A stretch of DNA of 64,000 nucleotides from positions 2,046,001-2,110,000 of the forward strand of contig JAJKFH010001094.1 in the NCBI GenBank assembly GCA_023333565.1, in the 5' to 3' direction. This stretch comes from Puffinus mauretanicus. Its lineage: Eukaryota > Chordata > Aves > Procellariiformes > Procellariidae. Shown here in pieces: positions 1 to 13,260 of the stretch. The position numbers and the translations under genes were made by a program. The first letter of the stretch is position 1, and the number at the start of each line of letters is the position of its first letter. Below the pieces are notes generated by a model. The model saw only the letters and a list, made by a program, of their open reading frames with translations, made no database searches and had not been told where the DNA came from.

Positions 1-767
1 CTACTTCTGATCCAGCAAAGGAGGAGTAATAAATCAATTACCCATAAAGATTTGACTGAAGGTTCTTTTTGTCGCAAGTGCAAAATGCTGGTGAACAACC
101 CACACCTTATAATTAAACATCGAGGGCTAGCCTGTGCCCTGCACTTGACTGGGGCACATGGGTTGAAATCCTGCCTACTGAGTCAAAGAATTGTTGAATC
201 AATGACAGCAAAGCCAAAGTTTCACCCAAGGCCCACGCCTTGCTATCACACCCTGCTGCCCAAAAACAGATCATGAGAGCTACTGAATGGATGACCTGGA
301 CTTCTTGCAAATCTGCTCACAGCTAGCTGCAGGGAAAGACATAATATCCAGTTACCTCCTGTGTACTCTCCTCTCAGGAAGAGGATTTAGAAGCCAGCAG
401 CTAATCTGCCAAAGAAAGCGTTTATCCTCACTTCAAGAAATCTTTCTTTTTTCTATTCCTGATAGTAATCTCAAATAAATAATGATTTATCCACTGTTCT
501 TCCATTTTCTCTTAATGCTAATGACTGCAAAGAAAAATTCCAAAATCAAGTGTTTAAACCAAAGAAAGCCCACAAAACTCCCCTTACAAGTGTATACAGA
601 ACAAACAGGGCAATGGATATAATTTCAGGAGCATTTCAAATTACATAGTTTTAAATTATTTATTGAAATTTAATGAATGAGTGATACATGCTATTACATT
701 ATTTAGTAGCAGAGTGCTCTTTTGAAGGGCTTTAGATTCTGTAGATATTTTTACACAGTACCTCTAC

Positions 768-794
<27 letters not shown>
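768..794. repeat. Poly(T) run
   Basis: An uninterrupted run of about 27 T. It could be the tail of an old minus-strand retroposed copy, but nothing recognisable flanks it. Confidence 0.8.
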
Positions 795-798
<4 letters not shown>

Positions 799-2164
799 AC
801 TAGATACTCAGGATATGTACACTGAATGGACTAGAAACAGAGCACTTTTTTGATTGGGTTCAGCTGCTTTGAATCTACTGACTCCTAACCAGGTACCGTC
901 ACGGAATCTAAGCCCACAGTAGAAATTGAGACTGTCCTTCCACTTAGCCAGTTGTAATGTGAAGTGTTAGGATCTTTTCTAAGTTCTCAGCTACAGAAGC
1001 CACACTAAACTTGCTCCATCTGACGAATGGCTCTGCTCTCACGAGAAGTCAGTCCCCATGCTGGTATGCTGTATAGCATTGATGTGGGATCTGCTGTGAA
1101 ATCCCACTGGCAGATGCCCCTAAATTTTACTATGTTTTTGACACTTTTTAGAAATGGGGTGAGCTGTAAGTGCAGAATAAATAAATCGTTTCTTAGTGGT
1201 TATCCTAGAGTCCATAATCATCTTATACCACAATACCATCCCTACCACAACTGAGCTCTAAGGCTACGTGGTCCCCACAGGTAACAACTACTGTCATACA
1301 AATGTCAGAGATAGCTCTAGAAGATGATTTGTCCCATGAACAGGAGAGAGCTACCAGAAAACCAGGTTTGGGGGGATCTTTTTCCCACACAGTCTGCACT
1401 ATGCTAAAAAAGAGCATTAGGATCATTTTGTGCTCAGTATTAAAAAAAAATCTTCTGTAGCACAGTACTCCCTAATATGTGACCACATCCTTCCCCCAAC
1501 ACTTTTTCCCAAGAAATTGCATTAATGTGGAGGTTATGCTCTGTGTACCGTGCCCCCCCATATCATTCCTCCTGTTCTCTACAGGTAATATTTGTTTTTA
1601 TTTCCCCAAGTGAGGCAAGATTTTACCAAATCTGCTTCCTCGCTCTCTTTATTTTACACCACGCCAGTTGTTCTACCCTAATTTCAAACACTTTTTGGGC
1701 CTCGTTCTTGCAGAAGGACTGTGACCCTTCACCATTCTGAGCAACTCATTTTTTCCTTTCATCGTTGCCTACACATTTGCACACTGCAAGCTACTCATGC
1801 ACATGCTCCCCAGTCTCTGATTAGAGCTGGTTGGGTAATTCTTACAAATCACGTGTTACAAGAATTCTCATCCTTTAGTATTAAAACAAATTATTCATAT
1901 TCTTTACAAAATGAGCAGTTTTATTCCTGTTGATTAAATAATATGGCTAAAATACATTGTTTGCAATATCTTTTGCCCATCAATCACTTCATGAATTATT
2001 CAGAAATATTTGTATGATGCTGCCTCTGGCACTGGTTATTTGGAGTCAGGGAGATAGGTAAATATCCTCTTAACATATTCTCCCTCAACAGAGACTTGGT
2101 CTGGGAGATGGAGGTGGTGCTGTGGGTTGCTTGCTGTGGGTGTTGTGGGAAATACCTAAGAGTT

Positions 2165-2186
2165 AAAAAAAAAAAAAAAAAAAAAA
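2165..2186. repeat. Poly(A) run
   Basis: An uninterrupted run of about 22 A with no recognisable retroposon body next to it. Confidence 0.8.
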
Positions 2187-5100
2187 GAAAAATACTAAGA
2201 TTAGATGCTTGTGTGACTGCTTTCTTTTCCCTTCCTTTCAGAGAGGGAAGATGCTGCAGTTCAGTAATGAATTTGCTGTACACTGAATCCAGACTGAATC
2301 TCCAGGAGAGGGAGACAATGAATAGGCCAGTAGGAAGGATTAAACGCTGATGTCAATTAAACCAAAACCATTAAATAAATGAGGGGTTTCAGTGGTTGTT
2401 CTTCATAGCCACTTCAGTTTGGTATGCAAGCGAATGCTTCCATTTTATTGCAATAGTAAATTTCAGAGCACAGAGAGAGAGAGAATATTGGCATTTCAAT
2501 CAGGACAACTTCACACACACACACGCGCAGCCCACTCAACTCTGTGTTGAAAGCTTTATGAAAGAAAGCCTGTAGGATATCCAAGAGATTACTTACAAGA
2601 TTCTAAAGGATGGATTTTTACGAAATCCTTATAACGCAGCCTGGTGCCCTTGTTGAAGTGAATTTGAAATATGCCCCTGAGCTCCTCAGAGTCTGCAGAC
2701 AATGCTCATAGGTATCAGAGTATACATGCATACCTACATCTATTACAACAAAGAGACATACGCTTGTTTCAAATACAAAGATAAGGTGTCAATCTTTGAG
2801 ATTTTAAAAAATCAATGGTGTTTGTAGGGGCTACTATTAATTTTCATTACCCCATCAGTCATTCAGGAAACACGGTTTGACTGTGTTGCTTTAGCTTCTG
2901 AAAAGAAAAAACAGCAATTGCACACGAATACGGGGGTAGGAGTGACAGACAAAACAAGGTTTTACATTTTCAAGTAATCACAGACTACACCATCTTATGC
3001 CTTAATATATTCTGAGAATTTTCTTGAGAAGCTAATATTGCATGAGGATAAAATGTAGTCCTCAGCACATTAGTAAAATATTTATACACTACTTTCTTGC
3101 TAGAAAAAAAGGGCCTATTCCACACCTGCTAAGATGGTTCTCAGAGGACCTGCAGATTTTCTTTGGTCAAAATATTACATCACAGTCTCTTTAATAAACT
3201 GGAAATGCCTTTGCCAAATGTTGTGATAAAGAGTGCTCCTCAATAGAATACGATAGTTCACAAAAAGAAAAAATTTAATTAGTTACATTATTCAAAAAAA
3301 GATCCTAAAATGTGAAATTTTTATAAAGTTCTGGGAACAGAACTGACAGTTACTTTCAGTTTATACCATGTTTATAGATAACAGGAATAGACCCTGATAC
3401 TAATATTCTACAGACAGGTGATACTCTAAAACCTTACAATATACAATGTGATCAGTAGCAATTGCTACATAATTGAAATTATAACATAGTTCCCATTTTG
3501 AGATGTATTTTTCACTTGAGTTGAACTATCCAAACAAAGCTATTGCTGTGAGATAGGTTTCTCAGAGGAATTGATATCTGTATGGGAGTTAGACAGAGAA
3601 ACGAGTGGAATCTGGGTTTAGGAAGAAATAAAATGAAGTAGCCCATTTCTATAGAGAGTTTTTTGCCATCTCTGTGCACAAATTGCCTCAAATCAGCTTC
3701 CCTTACGTTTCATCTCCTGTAACTTTCAGCACCTGTCACATTGCCATGGAATTTGATTCCCAGCCTTCAGGTGGTGCTGAATTCATTTTGATTTTGCTAT
3801 GTAATTGCTGCATTACTAGTAAAACTGTTTAGTCACAATTAGTCAGCTGATGCATTGAGTCAGTGGCAAAATACAACTCATAGCTTTGCTAAAGCTGTGA
3901 TCTCATTTATTTCACAAAACAGAAGGATAGTTTGTAGTTCTTTTTATCTAGTTCTTTGAAGAACTTTGAAGTTTTTTATTGCAATTTAAAATATGAGCCA
4001 AGCTCTACCTGACATATCCCACTGAGCCACTCTACCCATTGCAGGTTTTGGATGAGCAAAGATAGGTGGCTTCGGACTTTCAATGTATCATATGATTACT
4101 CTAAAGTCAGGGCCTGAGCTTGTAAGATGACCACTGTTGTTTCAGTTTTCTTAAAGAGTTAGCAACTTTTCTGCTGCTGAAAATATGATGAGAAAGTTCA
4201 CCTTCTCTGTGATCCTGCATACTGAGAACTGTGTTACCCTGAGCACAAACCCACAGAAATCAATAATTGCCTGAATAGCAATGTGCTTCTCAGCATAAGT
4301 CAGGGAGACAGGTACTGACCATAATAATTCAATGAAAAAAAGTACCTAATGTTACTTGTTTGGATGGTGGTTTATTGTCGGGTCAGATGAACTGCATTTC
4401 TTGGTTCCTGAGCAAAATACAATGGCAAAGTATAGGCAGGTAACTGCATGTAAATGTATATAGTTAAGTCCTCTGAAATAAATTTAGAGTAACTATGAGT
4501 AACCATGCTCAGTCTTTTCCAGTCTAGTGAGTAATATTCAAGACATGCCACGTGCAATGGTTGGTCTTGTTTAAATGTCAGATTCCCTGTTCTGTTAGCT
4601 GCATGGCACCTGCAGTTGCTATTGAAGATAGCACCTTCCACTGACGATGATAATTGTGAAAGATAAGCATACGTCTACTCGCAGGTCTGAGAAAGTAACC
4701 CAGGAAAGTGGTAAGATCACATTCAAGGGGAGGCAGGAAATCAATTCCTGAGCATTTAGCTACACGCTATCACCTCCAGATGGCTGAGCATAACTCAGAG
4801 CCAGAGCCATAAGCAAAGTGGTACTTGCTCTTCCAGTGCTGATTAAGAGGATAGGACTAAGAATGGGAGAAAGAGAGGAGCTAGGAGAAGGGAAAGACAG
4901 CACCCAACTGCCCTGCCAGGGGCGGTGCAGTAACATCTAACACCCCACCTGGCTGCAGCAGCAGTTGTGAGGTAAAAATGGGCAAAAGGGGCATAAACAT
5001 TTTGCCGTGCCCAGCAATATGCTGTCCTGGGCGACTGCTTTGTCTCACCTAGCAGGGCCCTCCTCGGAGAGCTCTGGTAGCAGTTTACAGGTGACAATGG

Positions 5101-8100
5101 CTCTGCAGGGGGCCGTAGCTCCCTGTGGGAGGGAGCCAGCCCCAGTGCGTAGCTGGGTCCCGAGAGACCCAGCGATGCCAGCTCACTTTCTTCCACAGCT
5201 GAGGATATGAATTGCCCAGCAGCCTTTGTGCTAGCACAGCCAAACAACCAATTATACGCTGCAGATATGGCATACATGCTGTACTGGAATTGTTCACAAT
5301 CCACATGCAATTCAAACGCCACCATTTAGCCACCCTTGTCATAACCTCAACCTTTAAGAAACTGTGCATTGTCACTGAAACTATTGTTTTCTCATGGTTT
5401 CAGGTGCCAAATAAATCAGTGCACTCCACAAGTTTTATACCTTCTAGCAGTTCTATTCACTTCAGAAATTGGATCAGCATTGTACAGCTGCTATTCCTGC
5501 AGTTTTTCATCATTTGCCTGAGTTTATACAAGGGATAAAACAGAGAGGGCAACTCGTCTCTTAGCCAAAGGAAAAGAGCTGGCATTTCTCTCCAGTTGAA
5601 GCAATGCAAGTGTGACAAAAAGTCTGTGTGATTTGAATAGAGATGCAATTCACTGTGGAAATTCATAAGTAGAATACAGTATTTTCCTTTTACCAATTAC
5701 ATTTACAGTAATTATTTGCATGTTATGATCAATCATTATACAAACAAAAAAGGCAGCTCTGCAACAAAAAATGTAACCAATAAGGTAGAAAAATCTTATT
5801 GAAGGATATCTGAGTCACAGAGCTACGGGGTCCTGATTTATTGGTGATACAAAACCAGTCAGACTCATCACTGATATTACAATTTCCGTAGACACATGAT
5901 TCAGCTACACAACTAAAATATAGAATTTATTACATTTTCTTGTCCTTATTGACATAACCTTTTTCTGTTCATGTGGAATTTCACACTGTAAAAAGCTCAC
6001 TGTCAACAGATTGAAGACAATTAGGAATATTCCTTCCTTGCTTCTCTGTTGTATATTCTAAAAAGAGTAGTGTAGTCCCATATTACACTCTGTTCTGTCG
6101 GCATTAATCTTGAGCTGGAATGTGTATATAGCTCATTTTGATCTCAGCCATACCATCTTTTTTGCAATGTTAGAGTTGTTATTGAAGTTCCAGAATGAAA
6201 ATACGGATTACATCTGGGGACAACAAATTTCACTCATTTGAGGAGCAAACCAAGGAAAATGACAGATGGAGAGGACCTGCGTTGGTGTTAATAAACTGTA
6301 CCTGCTGCTCTGTTTAGAACGCAACAGTTCAGAGTACAGTTTTTCAGACTGCCTGGCTTCCCTGAGGACATTCAAAGCAAGCCTGAGGAAAGCGGGGGAA
6401 AAAAATTATTCCTTTGCTTAACTACTTCCACTTATAATTCAGTTCAAGCCAAACTGCCGGCAGTCCATGGAATATTCGGGAAAGGTTTCTTTTTTTGCTA
6501 TCCTCTTCCTTGAAAACACTTGTGTGAGAAGTAATGGCAAAATGGTTATTAAGATTCCTATGGTGTTTTGAAGTGAATGTTAGACATTTACCCTTGATAT
6601 ATTCATAAATTTCTAGCTCTTTTCCATATTCTTCCATTTTCTTCTGACATTAAATGAGTCATTTTGACCCAAAGTGTTGTGTAATATTATCATATGTTAT
6701 TAAAGAAGAGAGAAATGATTTCACAAAAACAGGAAAGTGATTCCTATGTATTACTTACTTTCATCACAAGAGGGTTTCAGGGCTTTACTAGTAAATTGCC
6801 TTAATATGCTGAATGAGAGATGTTATAGGAAAACACAGAAATGTATGTTTATTACCATGCCCTGCTAATAATCATTGATCCTAGAGGTTTATTTTAACCC
6901 TCTTGTTTAATTTAGGGTCATTATTGTCTCCTGTGCTGTGAGCTGCAATATTTAAAACCTCATTAAGCCTATGACCTTGTAGTTAACCTGTTAGCTCACT
7001 GTTTCCTTCTCCGTGGTAGGTCTGGAAGCAAAGGATTTAAGCACTGGAGGTAGCTATATTATTATTGTAACATCCAGCCAGCAGTACACAACCCCACCAC
7101 CCCTCGCATGAAGGAAAAATGCACAGAGAGCCAAGATCAGGACAGAGACGTAGACTGCATGTGAGCATGAGTATTTCTTTCTTGTTGCTCTTGTAGGCAG
7201 TCCTACCAATGCCCTGTTATTCACCATATTCAAGGAAAACAGCCCAGAATTTGACCAGTCAGTAGACCCAGATACCTGGAAAAGACTACAGACCTGACCA
7301 TAGGCAGAATACGCATTTTGGGAGGGACTTATGGTTTAACGCTCTTCAGAAACGTTGTGCAATGTTTGGTGACAATGCATATACCATCTTTATTAAATAT
7401 TGATAGTTTTCATTCTCCTCATATTTCAATAGCTTACTCTTTCCTATTATGTTTTAGACTTGTTTACTACAGACAACAAGTGAACAGTGATTTAAGTGTT
7501 CTTGAAATTTATCCAAATACCATTTGAGAGCTGTGATTTCTTAAAAGGATTATATTACTCCCAAAATTAGAGCCAATGAAACATGGTTCTGTTGGTCCAT
7601 GACAATAAGCATTGTATGATTGGAGAATAACTTACGGTGTAAATAGTCCTCCAACCTGGGCCCTTCACAAGCCTTAGCTCAACTCTGCCAGAGACAGCAG
7701 TACACAGCAATAGAAATTGCTCTAGTGAGAATGTGATCATCCTGCCCCACAGAGTAGCCCATACACAGCACAAGTCCTGGCTATGGTAATCAACCACCCT
7801 TCAAAAATCTTGAAATCTTGAGGGGTCTTTGTGCATTATGATGAAATCCATTGGCTGCTCCTGTCAGTTTGGGTTTGAGGCACTGATGACTGAAAGACGA
7901 GAGTGTGTAATAATGATTGGGAGCAATGCTTTATCTGAAGCATTACGTACAATAATAAAGGTGTAAAGGAGCAGCCCATGCCACTATGTTCATATATTTT
8001 ACTTTCGGTGATCACTGGCGGCTGATTGCTTAATGGCAAACCCCAGCTAAGATGAAGTTGACAGAAATCCTTTGCAATGATCTCCTGCAACCCCTTAGTA

Positions 8101-9623
8101 GTCCTGAGCTCTGCATGACTGTATACTGGCCCCTCTGGAACCTCTCCTCAGTATTCCAGGTGTGCAGGGAGTACTGGAGTACTCCACTGTTGAGCCAAGC
8201 ATGTTCATGCCTCAGAGGTACCTGAGCTACATAGGTACCGTACACAGACACCATAAGCCTAAAATTAGCCAGTTTTTAATCTTAGATATGGCAGTGACAA
8301 ACTTTACAATGGGTCACAAATCAACTACTACTTTGTTTTTCACATTTTCAGGTAACTTTTCTTTATTCTGCAAAAATGCCAGAACTCTTTTGTAGCCTGT
8401 GAAATATTGTTCTCATGTTTTGATCCTTTGGCATGTGTCATTACAAAATGTCACCATAATATGCAGACACTGTTTGATTTAGAACACACATAGGTGTGGA
8501 AAACATCCACACCCTGAGGCACTATACCTCACCCTCAAGCCCTGCCAGCAGCCCTGTCAAGGTCATCAGCATACAATCAACTTGTCTTCAAGTTGCAACT
8601 GCACTTCATAACCCAACAATGCTGCTTTACGTATACAATATGATTCACCAAATTATCCACCCACAACTACTGAGAGAAAGGGGTGGGAATATGAGCTTTC
8701 TTCATTGTTTCTGACGGTTATAAGGATTTATCTTACACAAACATCTGCGTGGAATGATCAACTTTGGTAAAATGTAAGACATTTAAACAGAGACAGTTTG
8801 AATTTGGGAAACTCACAGTGACCCTGAGCTATGATCTCTGTATCTTTTCCAGAAGAGCAAGAGGCTGAGGGGACAGAGTGCAAGATGATAAGCAAAGGGT
8901 TAAGCCAGGTTTAGTAGTGCCATTATGATCGGTCATGAGGGGGTCATGAGCTTTTCTGTGACTGTGCGGGCTATATTCAGCATTGTTGCCTATTTAAAAA
9001 AATGGCAGAGCTAGCTAGATAAGCCTCTACCAGACAGGAGGTGGAAGTGATAGAACTGAGCTAGGAAATCAGCAGTCACAGACATGTATAGTAGCTGCTG
9101 AGGAACAGCTATGCACAGTTCCAGCCATCCAGAGGCACCAGTGTAATTTCAACCCCTGACATACCTGTTTCTAGATGGATTTGTGTTACTTGGCCACTCA
9201 TACCTCAGCACAAAACCAGCAGCGAGCATCTGAGAAGGGCCGTGAGCAGGAGGGCAGACTGTCTCTGCAAAACAAAAGGGACAAGCGGAATGAGAGTGCT
9301 GTGGCTGTGTGAGTCACAGCACGCTATCGTTCATCTCTTAGAACCTGCAGTGTGTCATCTGCGGCGGTGTCCCTAGCCCTGCTGTAATGAATCTCACCAG
9401 CCATCCATGGGACAGGAGGTGGGATACCTGGCAGTCGCCGCAGAGTGAGTGTGGCACCATGGCCAGCCCGGTAAAAAGGAATCAGCTTCTCCAGATGAGG
9501 AGCAAACGTACTCCCTCTCAGGGACCCTCAGAAGCACTCAGTACATGTGGGCATTTACTGTAACAGGGGTTGGCAATTTGGAGAAACATACAACTTGAAT
9601 TCAAGGTTGATGTATAGTATGTT

Positions 9624-9663
9624 CATAGAATCATAGAATCATAGAATCATAGAATCATAGAAT
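9624..9663 (-). repeat. CR1 3'-terminal 8-bp microsatellite
   Basis: Five perfect tandem copies of an 8-bp unit mark the 3' terminus of the CR1 element. CR1 has no poly(A) tail and ends in such repeats. Confidence 0.95.
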
Positions 9664-10804
9664 CAGTAAGGTTGGAAAAGACCTTTAAGATCATCGAGTC
9701 CAACCGTCAATCCAACACACCATGCCCACTATACCATGTCCCTAAGGGCCTCATCCACACGTCTTTTAAATACCTCCAGGGATGGTGACTCTACCACTTC
9801 CCTGGGCAGCCTGTTCCAAGGCCTGACCACTCTTTCAGTAAAAAAATTTCTCCTAATGTCCAGTCTAAACCTCCCCTGGCGCAACTTGAGGCCATGTCCT
9901 CTTGTCCTATCGCTAGTTACTTGGGAGAAGAGACCAACCCCCACCTCGCTACAACCTCCTTTCAGGTAGTTGTAGAGCGCGATGAGGTCTCCCCTCAGCC
10001 TCCTCTTCTCCAGACTAAACAACCCCAGTTCCCTCAGCCGCTCCTCATAAGACTTGTGCTCCAGGCCCTTCACCAGCTTCGTTGCCCTTCTCTGGACACG
10101 CTCCAGCACCTCCATGTCCTTCTTGTAGTGAGGGGCCCAAAACTGAACACAGTATTCGAGGTGCGGCCTCAGCCAGTGCCGAGTACAGGGGCACGATCAC
10201 CTCCCTGCTCCTGCTGGCCACACTATTCTGATACAGGCCAGGATGCCATTGGCCTTCTTGGCCACCTGGGCACACTGCCGGCTCATGTTCAGCCGGCTGT
10301 CAACCAGCACCCCCAGGTCCTTTTCCTCTGGGCAGCTTTCCAGCCACTCTTCCCCAAGCCTGTAGCGTTGCCTGGGGTTGTTGTGGCCGAAGTGCAGGAC
10401 CCGGCACTTGGCCTTGTTGAACCTCATACAGTTGGCCTCGGCCCATGGATCCAGCCTGTCCAGGTCCCTCTGCAGAGCCTTCCTACCCTCCAGCAGATCA
10501 ACACTCCCGCCCAACTTGGTGTCATCTGCAAACTTACTGAGGGAGCACTCGATCCCCTCGTCCAGGTCATCGATAAAGATATTGAACAGGACTGGCCCCA
10601 AAACTGAGTCCTGGGGCACACCGCTCGTGACCGGCCGCCAACTGGATTTAACTGCGTTGACCACAACTCTCTGGGCTCGGCCGTTCAGCCAGTTTTTTAC
10701 CCAGCGAAGAGTGTACCTGTCTAGGCAGTGAGCCGCCAGCTTCTCTAGGAGAATGCTGTGGGAGACAGTGTCAAAGGCTTTACTGAAGTCCTGGCAGACC
10801 ATGT
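9624..10804 (-). mobile_element. CR1 LINE, 5'-truncated, ORF2 frameshifted
   Basis: This is a non-LTR retrotransposon of the chicken repeat 1 family in minus orientation. Its 3' end is five copies of an 8-bp unit (catagaat on the plus strand, 9624-9663), the hallmark of CR1 tails. The minus-strand translation gives the C-terminal part of the reverse transcriptase: [11 protein letters not shown], then [15 protein letters not shown], then the catalytic FADD box, then [14 protein letters not shown]. It continues in a second frame from about 10115 to 9729 with [20 protein letters not shown] and [20 protein letters not shown] frame change between about 10275 and 10115 and a Gly-to-Asp change in the usual PQGS motif show it is dead. 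The 5' part, including the endonuclease, is absent, and the copy ends exactly at the adjoining LTR. Confidence 0.95.
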
Positions 10805-11374
10805 TGTCCTGGTTCCGGCTGGGACAGAGTTAACTTTCTTCCCAGTAGCTTGGGGGGTGTGCTGTGTTTTGGGTTTGGTATGAGAGGAGCATTGATGGCC
10901 CACTGATGCTTTGGTTGTTGCTGGGTGGTGCTTGCACCAGGGAGACTTTGGTTTCTCTTTTCGGCCTCCCATGACCTGCCATGTGCAGGGGAAGCTCGGG
11001 ATGGGGTGGGGGACCCTAGCCGGGGTGGTTGACCCAGCTGGCCAGTGGGGTATTCTATACCATGTGACATCACGCTCAGTATAAAAACCAGGGGGGGGAA
11101 GCTCACCCCCCGTTCGTGGCATGCGGTCGGCGGTCGGTGAGCAGTTGCATTGTGCATCGCCTGCTTTGTATATTCTGTTATGTTATTGTTCTCATTGTTA
11201 TCACTACTGTTCTACTTCGTTTTATTTCAATTATTAAACTGTTTTTATCTCAACCCGCGAGTTTTCCTCCTTGTGCCCTCCCGATTCTCTCCCCCATCCT
11301 ACCGGAGGGGGGGGTGAGGGGGTGAGCGAGTGGCTGCGTGGGGTTTATTTGCTGGCTGGGGTTAAACCACGACA
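10805..11374 (+). mobile_element. Solo LTR of an endogenous retrovirus (plus orientation)
   Basis: About 570 bp bounded by TG...CA (TGTCCTGG at the left, CCACGACA at the right). It is the same family as the reverse-oriented copies at 39.3 kb and 62.5 kb: the start matches the reverse complement of their ends (the TGGTT..GGCTGGG..AGAGTTAA block), and the GGTTAAACCACGACA end matches their starts. Internal landmarks are a TATA-like TATAAAAAC near 11080 and an ATTAAA poly(A)-type signal near 11233. No internal retroviral genes follow, so it is a recombined solo LTR. The flanking five bases differ (catgt and tatat), so no clean target duplication is visible. Confidence 0.85.
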
Positions 11375-11689
11375 TATATTTATGAAGATTAACCAACTTT
11401 AAACTTATGCTCATATGCTAAATGCAGTATGCACTAAGAGAAATACATTATTCTGTTGTATTTGTCAAAAGGATGTTTTTGTTTTCTCTAATAGAAACAA
11501 TGAAACACTTGACTCCTGCTGGCGCCCTTCATATTAAAAAGGATTTATTATTGTGATGCCTAAACCTTGTAGAGGACAGCTTAAGGGCACACTTGACACA
11601 AAAGACCTTGAGGATTCAGAAGCCAACATGACTTTCTGATTTTCTGATTTTTTTAAAAATTCCACAATGTATGATGAAAAGAGGATGAA

Positions 11690-12500
11690 ACCTCCGTGCC
11701 CCGGGGAACACATTGCCCCTGGAGTTGGTCTGAGGGCACTGTGGAAGGCCTGGGGCAGCCACACGCCCCTCGCTCTGGAGAGGTGATCACAGCAACAGCT
11801 TTTTGTCCCGCCAACGCCCGGCCTCCTCCACCGACTCGCAGCCCTTGGCGGGCAGGAAGGCCCAGCGGCCCAGCCACCCCGTCCCGCCTCCTTGAGGAGG
11901 ATGCGAGGCTGCGCCCGCACTCAAGATGGCCGCCCGCTTCCAGTGTCTTAGACGGGCTTTGAAGCCATGGGGCTGCTGGCTAAGATGGCGGCTGTTTACC
12001 TGTGGCCTCCGCAGAGCTTGCCCTCGGTCAACATGGCTGCCGCTCCCCTATTGCTTCTGACGGCAGTGAAGCCAGTTGCCCTCAGCCAAGATGGCGGCCC
12101 CCAGAGAGCGGTGGAGCGCCGTGGCGCGGCGGCTGTGGTGAGGGGACGGAGCGCGGGGCTGAGCGAGCAGCCGGGAGAGGTGAGGCCGGGCGAAGTGAGG
12201 CGAGGCTGCGCCTGCCGCCAGGTGGGGGAGAAGGAAGGCTCCCCGCAGCGCGGCGGCTTGTGGGGAGCTGGGTGCCTACCGGGCTGAGCGGCCGGCTGTG
12301 AAATGGCGGGTCGCGGCCTGGCCGGAGCCCGTGCGATGACGGGGGGCCTGTGGGCCCGGCCGAGGTTTGGGCAGGGCGGCGCTGGCGCGTTGAGGCATGG
12401 TTTTGCGATCTGCAAAAGTGTGGGGACGGCGGGGTGCCCCTCTGGCCCACCGCAGGGAGGGAGCCTGCAGACTGCGAGGCTCCAGCCAGTTGTGTCCCAG
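11690..12500 (+). promoter_or_regulatory. YAE1: CpG-island promoter of YAE1
   Basis: This GC- and CpG-rich block lies about 0.8 kb upstream of the exon carrying the YAE1 start codon. It has no TATA box. Four YY1-type motifs in the same orientation have their ATGG at 11926, 11985, 12033 and 12091. Two possible splice donors for a non-coding first exon are visible, at 12137/12138 and 12179/12180 (both followed by GTGAGG). I cannot tell which is used. Open frames in this block on both strands are by-products of base composition. Confidence 0.8.
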
Positions 12501-13260
12501 GAAAATTAGCGTGGCTGGGCACGGGATGGCTCTTATGACCCTCGGTTCCCTAAAAGCCGCTGGTGCCTCTGCAAGAAACAGCATTTGTGAGTTGTAAGAA
12601 TTTCCTCCGGTGCAATGAATCAGTTGTGAGTGGCCTCTTAAGGTTTTCTTCAGTGGAAAAGATTAAATAATCCAATGATGTCTTCTTCCCTCTGCAGTAG
12701 AACTAGCAAATTCTTTATTCAAAATATAAAGGAATATTTCTGCTCAAGATTTATAAGATGGTTAAGTTTTTGGTGTAACCAGGAAACTGAAAATCAAAGG
12801 TGAAAGTCCTTGCCAGTTATTAGCTCTGCAGGTAATTACCTATGTGTATAACTTAATGCACTGCATGGAAGCTATATGGGGCTATTCGTCAGCTGCTATC
12901 AGAATCAAGTCATAAAGTTGTTTCTGTCTGCTGCTTGTGAACTAGCAACATTTAGAAATGCTCATTTAACATACATATGCGTGACACTGCATAAGAAGGG
13001 AAGAAACTACTGTCTCAAGTTGTCCTCATAAATTACAGAAGTCGCTTTACCAGTAATGATCTGACTGTCTTCTCTTGACAGATGCACTCTGATGGTAAAC
13101 AGCATCCGTTTTCCATGTGGAAACAAATGTACAGGTCAAATAATCAGCTCCATACATGACTTCTCTTCAGAACTCACATTTTTTGCCTATACTTCTAATC
13201 TGATACTTAGCCAGAAGGACTTTTGAGAGTTTCTCAGTACTTTTTTTACCACATAAACAG

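Larger units (their letters stand above)
1..9623. other. Gene-free flank upstream of YAE1
   Basis: I see no exon with recognisable protein homology on either strand here. The stretch is AT-rich single-copy-looking DNA with simple runs: T at 768-794, A at 2165-2186 and a short CA tract near 2511-2523. A 160-residue open frame on the minus strand at 4843-5325 has no recognisable motif and a composition like translated non-coding DNA. By tetrapod gene order (POU6F2, YAE1, RALA) this should be the POU6F2-YAE1 interval. That is inference, because no POU6F2 exon is visible. Confidence 0.6.

Noticed and set aside
4843..5325. 160-residue open frame on the minus strand
   Set aside because: No recognisable motif, no splice context and overlapping open frames on the other strand. 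Treated as chance.
9894..10607. 237-residue plus-strand open frame
   Set aside because: It is the antisense of the CR1 reverse-transcriptase region.
11996..12522. Several 100-146-residue open frames around the YAE1 CpG island
   Set aside because: Pro/Arg/Ala-rich translations of promoter DNA on both strands. YAE1 coding starts at 13284.
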